Assembly (NCBI GenBank): GCA_017552535.1
Contig: JAFZPV010000048.1
Coordinates: 33,707 to 97,706 of the forward strand
DNA: 64,000 bases
Direction of reading: 5' to 3'
DNA from: Clostridia bacterium
GTDB taxonomy: Bacteria > Bacillota > Clostridia > Christensenellales > Aristaeellaceae
This document shows, piece by piece, positions 16,614-25,400 of the stretch. A program made the translations under genes and the position numbers. Every line of letters starts with the position of its first letter. Position 1 is the first letter of the stretch. The notes under the pieces are model-generated. The model was not told the origin of the DNA, did not search any database, and was given only the letters and a program-made list of their open reading frames with translations.

Positions 16614-17150
16614 ATGGAAAAGTTTGAAATGATCGAAAAACTCAGTGCCAGGGCCAATGTAAGCTTTGCCGACGCCAGGGACGCTCTGGAAGCCAGCGAC
16701 TGGGACATGCTGGACGCGCTGATCCTTCTGGAAAAGCAGGGCAAGACCGGCAGCGAGCAGATCGCCCGGGAGTACACGACCCAGAAGAAGGAATCCTTCT
16801 GGCAGGCCGGCCAGGACAAGGCCGATGCCGCAGGCAAGGCCGCCAAAGTCTGGGAGCGCATCAAGGCCGTGCTGCACAAAGGCAATATCAATCAGTTCGT
16901 CATCACCCGCAAGGGCGAAGAGCTGATCGCGATGCCGATCACCGTGATGGTGCTTCTGATGATATGCTTCTGGCCCTTCTCGATGATCGTGATGTTCGCG
17001 GGCCTGTTCCTGAAAGCGCGCTACTCCTTCAGGGGCCCGGACATCAGCGAGCGGGTGAACCACGTGATGGGTTCCGCCCAGGACAAGGCGGCCAGCGCGG
17101 TGGAGAGCCGTCTGGGCAAGACGGAAGCGGAAGAAGAGGACGACCAATAA
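16614..17150 (+). CDS. DUF4342-like protein with UBA-like N-terminus and membrane segment
   Basis: The 178-residue product has two parts. Residues 1-45 form a UBA/CUE-like three-helix bundle as in elongation factor Ts (pattern Leu-x-x-Arg-Ala-Asn-Val-Ser-Phe-x-x-Ala-Arg-Asp-Ala-Leu). After a helical linker, residues 95-130 contain one long hydrophobic membrane stretch, flanked by a basic segment, and the C-terminus is highly charged. This matches DUF4342-type proteins of Firmicutes, of unknown role. A GGGGAGGAAATGAC site precedes ATG 16614. The stop is 55 bases before the response regulator gene, so it probably shares a transcript with the two-component system. Confidence 0.75.
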   Translation: MEKFEMIEKLSARANVSFADARDALEASDWDMLDALILLEKQGKTGSEQIAREYTTQKKESFWQAGQDKADAAGKAAKVWERIKAVLHKGNINQFVITRKGEELIAMPITVMVLLMICFWPFSMIVMFAGLFLKARYSFRGPDISERVNHVMGSAQDKAASAVESRLGKTEAEEEDDQ

Positions 17151-17205
17151 TACGCCTGCGCGGGGCAGCTCTGTCCGGCCGCCCCCGCGCGCAGTGAGGG
17201 AAACT

Positions 17206-17886
17206 ATGGCAAAGATCCTGCTGGTGGAAGACGAGGAAAAGCTGGCGCGCTTCGTGGAGCTTGAGCTCACCCACGAGGGCTATCAGGTGGATAAGGCCTT
17301 CGACGGGCGCACAGGCCTCGACATGGCGGAAAGCGGAAAGCACGATCTGATCCTTCTGGACATCATGCTGCCGGGCCTGAACGGCCTGGAAGTGCTCAGA
17401 AGGCTCAGGCGCAGCTCTCATACGCCGGTCATCATGCTGACCGCCCGGGACGCTGTAATGGACAAGGTGACAGGCCTGGACACCGGCGCGGACGACTACG
17501 TGACCAAGCCGTTTTCCATCGAGGAGCTTCTGGCGCGCATACGGGCCGCCCTTAGGAAAAATGCCGGGGACGGCGGCGCCGACAGCCAGCTGTTTTGCGG
17601 CGACCTTACGATGGACGCTGCGCGCCGCCGCGTGGAGCGTGCGGGACGCGAGATCGAACTCACCGGGCGCGAGTTTGCGCTGCTCAAATACTTTTTGGAA
17701 AACAAGACCTACGTGCTCACCCGCGAACAGCTGCTGGAAAAGGTCTGGGGCTACGAGTATCTGGGTGAAACCAACGTGGTGGACGTGTACGTGCGGTATC
17801 TGAGGAACAAGATCGACGAAGATCACGATAAGAAGCTGCTGCACACGGTGCGCGGCGTAGGCTACGTACTGAAGGAAGAAACATGA
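17206..17886 (+). CDS. OmpR-family response regulator
   Basis: This 226-residue protein has a receiver domain with the acidic pair E8/D9, phosphoacceptor D52 in Leu-Asp-Ile-Met-Leu-Pro, the conserved Thr and a Lys near 105 (Tyr-Val-Thr-Lys-Pro-Phe), then a linker and a winged-helix domain (residues 130-226) with the Leu-Thr-x-x-Glu-Phe and Val-Trp-Gly motifs. It should bind direct repeats as a transcription factor. I chose ATG 17206 over GTG 17194 because GAGGG precedes it. Its last codons overlap the kinase gene by ATGA, which gives coupled translation. Which genes it controls is unknown; a repeat box at 59522-59549 fits this family. Confidence 0.95.
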   Translation: MAKILLVEDEEKLARFVELELTHEGYQVDKAFDGRTGLDMAESGKHDLILLDIMLPGLNGLEVLRRLRRSSHTPVIMLTARDAVMDKVTGLDTGADDYVTKPFSIEELLARIRAALRKNAGDGGADSQLFCGDLTMDAARRRVERAGREIELTGREFALLKYFLENKTYVLTREQLLEKVWGYEYLGETNVVDVYVRYLRNKIDEDHDKKLLHTVRGVGYVLKEET

Positions 17887-18980
17887 AAAAAGACAAGCGC
17901 GACCGCTCCATTTCGAACCGCATCGTGCGCTCATGGACGCTGAGAACGGCGTTCGTGCTGTTCGACGCCGACATCGCCCTCATCGTGCTGATGCGCTTAG
18001 GGCGCATGGAGCGGCTCTCATGGGTCTCATGGGCGATACTGGCGGGCGTGGAGCTGCTCAGCCTGCTGTTTGCGCGCCGCGCCGCCCGGAAAAAGGTCCG
18101 GCGCTACATCGAGCCCATGGAGCGCATGGCCCTCACTGCGCACGAGATCAGCAGCGCGGGCTTCGACCAGCAGAAGCTTAAGCAGCTCGAAAACGCCATC
18201 GGCACCCTGAAACCCACAAATCCGGGCGTAAAGCTGAAGACAGGCGATCAGGAGCTGCGGGGCCTGGAGGAAGCCATCAACGACCTGCTCTCCCGGATGA
18301 ACGAGTCCATTCAGGAGCGGGGCCGGTTCGTATCGGACGCCTCCCACGAACTGCGAACGCCCATCTCCGTCATACAGGGCTACGCCGACATGCTTCAGCG
18401 CTGGGGAAAATCGGACGAAAAAGTGCTTGACGAAGGCATCGCCGCCATACAGAGCGAATCGGCGCACATGAAAAAGCTGATCGAGCAGCTTCTGTTTTTG
18501 GCCAGGGGCGACGCCGGCAGAAACCAGATGAACATCGGAGACGTGGACCTTTCTGCCCTGCTCAACGAGGTCTGCGACGAATCGCGCATGATCTGCCCGG
18601 ACCGCGACTGGAAGCTGGACGCGGACCAGCCCGTGCCGGCGCGGGGCGACGCGGATATGCTCAAGCAGACCATGCGCATTTTGGTGGACAACGCCGTGAA
18701 GTACACGCAGCCCGGCGCCCGCATCACCCTGCGCGCCCGTTTCAAGGAGGGTCTGCCCTGCTTTGAAGTGCAGGACAACGGCATCGGCATTCCGGAGGCG
18801 GATCTCCCCCATGTGTTCGACCGCTTCTTCCGCGCGGACCCGGCCCGCACCCGCTCCACCGGCGGCACGGGCCTCGGCCTTTCCATCGCCCAATGGATCG
18901 TGGAAAAGCACAACGGCTATTTCGACGTGTTTTCCCGCGAGGATATCGGCACCCGCATCGGCGTGATACTGCCGGGCTGA
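17883..18980 (+). CDS. Sensor histidine kinase, short extracytoplasmic loop
   Basis: The 365-residue kinase has two N-terminal membrane segments (about 21-40 and 47-65), a short juxtamembrane linker, a HisKA domain with the H-box Ser-His-Glu-Leu-Arg-Thr-Pro (phospho-His H155), and an ATPase domain with the N-box Asp-Asn-Ala-Val-Lys-Tyr (near 264) and Gly boxes Asp-Asn-Gly-Ile-Gly-Ile and Gly-Gly-Thr-Gly-Leu-Gly-Leu (near 299-330). The loop between the membrane segments is only about six residues, so it likely senses membrane state or a partner rather than a bulky ligand. It is coupled to the regulator by an ATGA overlap. A hairpin terminator follows at 19057. Confidence 0.93.
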   Translation: MKKDKRDRSISNRIVRSWTLRTAFVLFDADIALIVLMRLGRMERLSWVSWAILAGVELLSLLFARRAARKKVRRYIEPMERMALTAHEISSAGFDQQKLKQLENAIGTLKPTNPGVKLKTGDQELRGLEEAINDLLSRMNESIQERGRFVSDASHELRTPISVIQGYADMLQRWGKSDEKVLDEGIAAIQSESAHMKKLIEQLLFLARGDAGRNQMNIGDVDLSALLNEVCDESRMICPDRDWKLDADQPVPARGDADMLKQTMRILVDNAVKYTQPGARITLRARFKEGLPCFEVQDNGIGIPEADLPHVFDRFFRADPARTRSTGGTGLGLSIAQWIVEKHNGYFDVFSREDIGTRIGVILPG

Positions 18981-19056
18981 GGAATGCACGGTCTACAACA
19001 ATGCACACCTCTGCTGAAACATAGAAGCGTTTTTGAAAACCATCCGAATACCATTT

Positions 19057-19090
19057 AAGCTGCGGCTATCGCTTGCCGCAGCTTTTGCTT
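19057..19090 (+). terminator. Intrinsic terminator after the two-component operon
   Basis: Arms AAGCTGCGG (19057-19065) and CCGCAGCTT (19076-19084) with a ten-base loop, followed by TTGCTTTTGC. It closes the rightward operon. Confidence 0.75.
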
Positions 19091-19159
19091 TTGCGCTGCT
19101 TTTTCCCGGTTCGCTTTTCACGGTCGTGTACGTTCACGCAGCCGGGATCTGTTGCCGTA

Positions 19160-20062
19160 TCAGGCGACGTTTATTGGCAGCCCTGTGCGGTCTTTCAGCC
19201 ACCGGGCGTGCGGTTCCAGCTGCGCGGGGCTTAAAAAGTCAGTTTTGTCATAGCCGGCTTCGCGGCCTAAGCGAAGGCATTTTTCTATGCCCAGCGGGTG
19301 GTACGGTTCCAGGTCGATCTGCCGGATGCCGGGATTCAAATGCGCCGTACGGGCGATGTCTTCCATGTGCCCGCGCGTATCGTTTACGCCGGGGATGATC
19401 GGGCAGCGCAGCACGATATCCGCACCGGCCCTGCTCAGAAGCGAAAGGTTCTGCATGATCAGGCGGTTGTCCGCGCCGGTCCAGCGCTTGTGCGCTTCGC
19501 CGTCTGCGAGCTTGAAATCGTACAGGAACAGATCCGTATACGGCACGATGCCTGCAAGGTCCTTTGCGGCACAGTAGCCGCAGGTCTCGACGCATACGTG
19601 TATTCCGGCCTCATGGGCTTTTTGCGCAAGCTCCAGCGCGAATCCCGGCTGCGCCATCGGTTCACCGCCGGTAAGCGTCAGCCCTCCCCCGCTTGACGAA
19701 TAGAAATCTTTGTCCCGCAGTACGCTTAAGAGCACCTCGTCCGCTTCCATCCGACGTCCGCACAGTTCCAAAGCCCCCGCCGGGCAGACGGACGCGCAGG
19801 CGCCGCAGGCCTCACACAGCGTACGGTCATACGTGTGCACCGGGCCGCTCACCGCATGCAGACCCTTTGGGCAGGCCTGTACGCATGCGCCGCACTTGAG
19901 GCAGCTGTCCGGCTTATAGAATATCTCTGCCCGGCTCAGCTGCGATTCCGGATTGTGGCACCACGCGCAGTGCAGCGGACAGCCCTTGAAGAACACCGCC
20001 GTGCGTATGCCGGGACCGTCGTGCAGGCAGAAGCGCTGGATGTTGAATACCGTTCCCTTCAT
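19160..20062 (-). CDS. Glycyl-radical enzyme activase (radical SAM)
   Basis: This 300-residue protein would install a glycyl radical on the enzyme encoded next to it. The radical-SAM motif Cys-x3-Cys-x2-Cys (C28, C32, C35) binds the S-adenosylmethionine cluster, and two ferredoxin-type clusters follow (C54, C57, C60, C64 and C83, C86, C89, C93), the layout of PflA-type activases with auxiliary clusters. Gly-Gly-Glu-Pro near 126-130 is the usual SAM-binding signature. It lies three bases past the stop of the glycyl-radical enzyme gene (20066), so the two are one operon; the enzyme comes first. The start ATG 20062 is forced by this spacing. Confidence 0.95.
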   Translation of the reverse strand: MKGTVFNIQRFCLHDGPGIRTAVFFKGCPLHCAWCHNPESQLSRAEIFYKPDSCLKCGACVQACPKGLHAVSGPVHTYDRTLCEACGACASVCPAGALELCGRRMEADEVLLSVLRDKDFYSSSGGGLTLTGGEPMAQPGFALELAQKAHEAGIHVCVETCGYCAAKDLAGIVPYTDLFLYDFKLADGEAHKRWTGADNRLIMQNLSLLSRAGADIVLRCPIIPGVNDTRGHMEDIARTAHLNPGIRQIDLEPYHPLGIEKCLRLGREAGYDKTDFLSPAQLEPHARWLKDRTGLPINVA

Positions 20063-20065
20063 GCT

Positions 20066-22174
20066 TCAGACCTCATGGCTCGTGCGCTGCAGCACTTCGC
20101 TCTGCATCTGCGGCGAAAGTTTGACAAAATAATCGCTGTATCCGCCGATGCGCACCACCAGGTCCCGGTAGGATTCCGGCTCGGCCTGCGCCTTCAAAAG
20201 CGTATCACGGTCAACCACGTTGATCTGTATCTCGAAGCCGCCCCGGCGCAGGTAGGTCTCGATCAGGGCGGCTGCCTTCTCGCAGGAATCCGAAGTGAAC
20301 GTCTTTTTGGTGAACTTCATGTTTACGGCCACCCCGCCGATCATCTCCTTATGGGACCACTTGGTGCTGGAGAGGATCGACGCCGTGGGGCCGTTCTTCT
20401 CTCTGCCCTGGCAAGGCCCCGAGCCGTCGCCCAGCGGGAAGCCGGCGTGCCTGCCGTCCGGCGAGGCAGCCGTCTGCCGACCGAAGCGCTCGTGCATCAC
20501 CCAGCAGAACACGCTGGGGATCAGGCGGGCGCCGCCGAACATCGGTTTATAGCGGCGGCACTCCTGAACGATATGGTCTACCAGCATGGTGAACAGGCTG
20601 TCTACGCGGTCCACATCGTTACCGTACTTGTCAACGCCCGAAAGCATCTTAAGCCGCATGGCTTCGAAGCCCTCGAAATCGGCATCCAGCATCCTGCGCA
20701 GCTCCGCAAAGCAGAGCTCACGCTTTTCGAAGATGAGGCGGCGGATGACTTCCAGCGAGTCCACCAGATTCGCCATGCCCACGAAGCTGGGCATGATCCA
20801 GTTGTATCTGGCGCCGCCCCGCTCGATGTCCGTACCGCGGGAAAGGCAGTCGTTCACCAGGCAGGACAGAAGCGGGTTCATGCTGCGCTCCGCCCTTTGC
20901 CTGCGGTAAGCGTTCTGTACCTCGAAATTCCTTTGTATGGATTCGTCCAGTCGCTCAAGCAGCGCACTCACAAGCTCGTCAAAGGAGGACCACTCCCTGT
21001 CCAGCAGATCGAGCAAAAGCTTAAGCATATTGGTGTAGGGGCTTGCCACCCACACGTTGCTGGATGCGATGGGCGTGATCTCCACACAGGTGCTGTGGAT
21101 ATAATCGTGCGCCTCTTCCCCGGGCACGCCGTACTCCTTTAGGCCTGCGCTGATCACGTCGTCGTTGAAAATGGCTGGATGGGAGCGCCCGTGGGAAAGG
21201 ATGCTGCACGCCTCCAGCAGCAGGGAACGGGGCATGCCGTCCGTCCAGCACAGGCCCACAGACGGATACACGAGGCGTATGTCGTCGATCGCCTGCATGC
21301 CCATCCGGGTCAGCTCATTGAAAACGATATTCCCGTCCTTGTCGCGTCCGCCCAGCATGTAGCCGCTGGACAGGCCGTGGGGAACGCGGTTGTTGATCTG
21401 GATGGCCAGGCAGTCCATGAGCGTCTGGGCTTCGCTGTCGGTGAGGCAGCCTTTGTCCCGGTCAGCGCGGTAATAGGGATAGAGATAGCGGTCGGGCCGT
21501 CCCAGCTGGAATTGCTGCATGGAAAAGTAGCGGTACGGGTTCATGGAAAGGCAGAACGTCATGAAATGCACCGACTGGACCGCCTCGTAAAAGCTGCGCG
21601 CCGGCAGCCTCGGGACCCGCCGGCAGGTTTCCGCGACCAAAGTCAGCTCACTTCTGCGCACAGGGTCTTCACATTCTTCCGCCAGGCGGGCAGCATGATC
21701 GGCATAACGGTCTGAAAAGGACGCTGCCGCCTTCAGGCACGCCGCACACAGTTTGTAATACCTGCGCCTGCCCTCATCCTTCTGAGCGGAAAGCAGCCCT
21801 TCGACGCGCAGCACGATCCCCTGTACGCCCTCACGCAAAAGCAGTTCGTAATCTACGGCCATGTGGGAATCCTGCCCGAAGCGGACGTCGAGCGGATCGG
21901 CGTAAGATGCGCGCATTTCCTGCCAGCGTTCAGCGTCCCCGGCAGGCAGAGGGTTGGACGCTTTGCCCACGATCAGCTCGCCTTCATCGATGACCGGCTC
22001 CATACCTTCAAACGCGTGAACGTAGGCGTCAGCGTAGCGCTCTTCCAAGGTCGGGAGATCCCCGTTCCGCGCCCAGCGCTCAAAGAACGCCCGGTAGAAT
22101 CCGTCATAGCAGATCACGGGCTCGATGGCCGCCAGCCTCAGCGCCTCGATGCGCTGTTTGTCATAATCGAACAT
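20066..22174 (-). CDS. Glycyl-radical enzyme of unknown substrate (PFL-like family)
   Basis: The 702-residue protein shows the glycyl-radical site Arg-Ile-Gly-Gly-Tyr-Ser with radical Gly at about 678, and the active-site Cys-x-Glu motif (C363, E365) in Ser-Thr-Cys-Val-Glu. Together these mark the PFL-like family, which includes glycerol and propanediol dehydratases, choline trimethylamine-lyase, benzylsuccinate synthase and hydroxyproline dehydratase. Cys-Val-Glu fits the lyase/dehydratase side; pyruvate formate-lyase has two adjacent cysteines, absent here. The consensus Val before the radical Gly pair is Ile here. No microcompartment gene is nearby. Start ATG 22174 follows a GGAGGGGG site; a promoter lies at 22236-22264. 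The substrate is unknown. Confidence 0.93.
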   Translation of the reverse strand: MFDYDKQRIEALRLAAIEPVICYDGFYRAFFERWARNGDLPTLEERYADAYVHAFEGMEPVIDEGELIVGKASNPLPAGDAERWQEMRASYADPLDVRFGQDSHMAVDYELLLREGVQGIVLRVEGLLSAQKDEGRRRYYKLCAACLKAAASFSDRYADHAARLAEECEDPVRRSELTLVAETCRRVPRLPARSFYEAVQSVHFMTFCLSMNPYRYFSMQQFQLGRPDRYLYPYYRADRDKGCLTDSEAQTLMDCLAIQINNRVPHGLSSGYMLGGRDKDGNIVFNELTRMGMQAIDDIRLVYPSVGLCWTDGMPRSLLLEACSILSHGRSHPAIFNDDVISAGLKEYGVPGEEAHDYIHSTCVEITPIASSNVWVASPYTNMLKLLLDLLDREWSSFDELVSALLERLDESIQRNFEVQNAYRRQRAERSMNPLLSCLVNDCLSRGTDIERGGARYNWIMPSFVGMANLVDSLEVIRRLIFEKRELCFAELRRMLDADFEGFEAMRLKMLSGVDKYGNDVDRVDSLFTMLVDHIVQECRRYKPMFGGARLIPSVFCWVMHERFGRQTAASPDGRHAGFPLGDGSGPCQGREKNGPTASILSSTKWSHKEMIGGVAVNMKFTKKTFTSDSCEKAAALIETYLRRGGFEIQINVVDRDTLLKAQAEPESYRDLVVRIGGYSDYFVKLSPQMQSEVLQRTSHEV

Positions 22175-22235
22175 GCTTTCCCCCTCCGCCGCCTCCGTAC
22201 CAGCCAGGCGTTATGCCTGCATCATTACAAAATGG

Positions 22236-22264
22236 ATTATACACCAAAGCGGGCCTTGCCGCAA
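22236..22264 (-). promoter_or_regulatory. Sigma-A promoter of the glycyl-radical operon
   Basis: Read leftward, TTGCGG, 17-base spacer, TATAAT, about 55 bases upstream of ATG 22174. Confidence 0.8.
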
Positions 22265-22324
22265 TCCCGGAGGCAAAGCCTCTGCGTTCCCCGCAGAAAA
22301 TACTTTCGGCAAAAGACCGAAGAC

Positions 22325-22354
22325 GGAGGGGACCGGTTTTGTCCGGTCCCCTCC
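22325..22354 (-). terminator. Hairpin, probable terminator of the giant repeat gene
   Basis: Twelve-base-pair stem (22325-22336 with 22343-22354) about 50 bases past the stop at 22407. Reading leftward it is followed by a GTCTTCGGTCTTTT tail, so the T tract is imperfect. Confidence 0.55.
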
Positions 22355-22406
22355 GCGGCGGCATGTCAGGCGGATCGGCAGATGCGTCTGCCAAACGTCA
22401 TTCTTT

Positions 22407-25400
22407 TTATTGGCACAGCGCCATGGCCGCCTGCTTTTTGAGCTCCGCAGACAGTTCCTTTACTGCCGCCGCGCTGTCCGGATACAGGAGGGCGTACAGT
22501 TCCGTCCGCACCCGGATGAAGGCGTTGACAGAGGCCTGCTCCTTCAGGATCAGGTGTTTCAGCATCGGCGAAGCTTCTTTTGCCATGTCCGAATACAGGC
22601 CGTCCAGCGCGCTGAGCCAGATGGCATCCGCCCTGGTCCATGCCAGGGTGAGGAGTTCTTCGTCTTCGCCGGCGGCCGCCAGCACGCGTCCTGCCGCCTT
22701 TACCAGCGGAAGGTGCCTGTCGCAGACGTTCAGCGCTTTGGTGTACATCACGCTGCCGTTTGAGGCAAAGTCCACGCCGCATATGGACGCGCTGACGCGG
22801 GCCTGTTCGTGCGCAGCCTTGCCGCTTAAATCCCTGCGCTCCTCAGGAGCGTGCCCGAAGGTAGAGCACAGTTCGCAGGTCCTGTCGCGCAGAAGCTCGG
22901 CGAGCGTTTTATCTATGTCCGCTGTGCCGGGTTCTTCCGCCTCAAGGCGCGCCTTCAGCGCCTCCAGATATGCTTTAAACACCAGCCTGTCGTTCTCCAG
23001 CGCGGTCTTGAGGTCTCCGTCCGCCGCTTTGATCAGCCGCTCGTATTCGGCGTCCAGGGACCGCTGCCACAGTTCCTGGGCCCTGGCCCAGGCGCGCGCT
23101 TCGGCCTGGCCGTCTTCGGCGTCCTTCAGCAACTTCTGAACGGTGGCCTCGATCATGGAATGCTCCAGGCAGAAGTCGTTCGTGTAGGAGGCCGCGCCTT
23201 CACCCTCGGCGGCGAGCACGTATTCGCAGCAGGTCCTGCCGCCGCGCTGCGGCGGGTCAGTTTTGTCGGTGGTCTGCACGATGAGCTCGTTGGAGTATAC
23301 GGTGATGACGTTTCCGTCCTCGTCCTCCATGGTGAACCAGCCGATGTTGTAGATATAACCTATGGTCACGTCCGCCTCCGTAACCAGATACGCCACGTGC
23401 TCCACGATGGGTGCAGAGTCAAGCTTCTCATGGTAATTCAGCCAGAAGCCGGGCACGTCCACCAGGAGGATGTCGTAGGATTCCACATCCTTGTACACCC
23501 GGCTGCCGGGATTGTACAGCACGATGTCGTATTCCACCTGCTCGCCCTCGGTGTAGGCCCAGCCGTTTTTCGGCGTGCTGGTCTCGTACTTATAAGCAGC
23601 AAGCGGCGGCACAGGTTCGGGGCCGGGGCCGGTTTGTACCGTGATCTCGGCATAGGGATAGCAGTCTATGCGTCCGTACGGGTCCACTTCTGTCCAGGCC
23701 CAGAACTCCACTTCGTTGCGTATATAGCCGCTGTCCACATCGTCCTTGGTGACCCAGTACGGATAGAAGAACGTGGCGGAGGAATACGGCGGCACGACCT
23801 GATCAGACAGCGGCACGGTCGTGGACGCGCTTCCCTTGTCGTTGAATACTTCATCGATATAGTCCGTCAGGTACAGCGGCACATCCCCTTTGTTGGTGAA
23901 GGTGATGAGGAAGCCGACGTTTTCGCCTTCCACATACCATTTGCCGTTGGCGGGCGCGTTGACCGCCGTCTTGGTGACGCTCATATCGATATACGGTTCT
24001 TCGGGATCCGGCGGCACATCCTTTCCGATAGGCGTGATGACCGTGTTGGAGAACACCGTATGATCCTCATCCTCGGGATCGGGATAATATTCCGCCAGGC
24101 CCTGGTTGATGATGTCGGTCAGGTTGTCCACGTCGTCCTTGGTGACGGTGTAGGTGAAGAAGCATTCCACGCTCTCGTGCGGGTCCAGGACAGACGACTT
24201 GTATATGGGAGCGATCTCTCCCCCGACTTCATGAAGCGGATCGTAGATGCCCACATAGTAGATGGGCTCGTCCGAATCGTTGGTGAGAACGAAGCGGTAC
24301 TCGATATCCTCGCCTTCCCGATAGTACATGCCGTTGATGGGAAAAGAGTTTTCCATCTTGGAAAGCTTGACCGACGGTTCAGGGCCGGGCTGTCCCACCG
24401 GCACCAGGATGGTGTTTGAGTATATATCCACCTTTTTACCCAGCACAGGATCGTAGTATCTGGCTTCCGCTTCGTTGAGCGCCCAGCCGTCGTCCGCGTC
24501 TTCCTGCGTGGCGTGATAGTGTACGAAGTAGCCGCGGCTCTCACCCGGCCCAAGATCAAAGCCCTTCTCCAGCACGATGTCTTCGGCGTCCGGGAAGATG
24601 GGATCGTCCACCTGGACGTTTTCAACGGTGTAGCCGCCGTCGTTGGTGATGGTCACCAGGAACAGGATCTCTTCGCCCACTTCATAATACGATCCGTTGT
24701 CGGGGCCGCCCACCTCGGCTTTGGTGAGCGTCACCTTGCCGGGGTTCGGCACGGGCGGCTCCCCGCCCGTAAGGACGGTGACCTCGTTTGTCCAGGCTGC
24801 GGAGCGGTCCACTGTGCCCACCAGCGTAACGTCCCTCTGCGACCAGCTCACTTTGGCGACGTTTACGATATATCCCGCCAGCACGTCGAGCTGCGTGACG
24901 GTATGGCTATACTGCACTTCAAACGTCTGGCCGGGTTTGATCGGCAGCGCGGATACTTCGTAATCCTGGGTCTCGTCAAGCAGCTCGTCATACAACTTGA
25001 TATCGTAGATCGGGCTTCCTGTGTTGTTGGTGATGAAGACCGTGTAGGTCACGTCTTCACCTTCCACATAGTACAAACCGTTCGCAGGCACAGAGGTTTC
25101 CTGCTTGATCACGGTGACCTCATCCGCTGGCTTTCCTACAGGCACTCGGACGGTATCGGTGATCTCCCAGATATCGCCATCCTCATCATCGTCAGACTGC
25201 CACCTGCCGTAGGCCGTGTTTTCGTAGTAACCGCGTTCGATATCCGAGGCTTCTATGGTATGGGTCACCTCGTAGTGAACCGTCTGATGCGGCGCGAGAT
25301 CGCCGAAGTACAGGGGCAGTATGCCTTCCTCGTCCCTGTCGTCCACGGTCACGTTGTACAGCGGATAGGGCTGGCAGTTCCAGGCGTCGATCTGGCAGAT

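Noticed and set aside
19033-19398. 121-codon rightward frame near the activase
   Set aside because: It has a hydrophobic start but runs over the terminator and the activase's C-terminus without a ribosome site.
22407-23200. LPxTG or C-terminal membrane anchor in the giant protein
   Set aside because: The last 300 residues contain neither; the end is helical and soluble.
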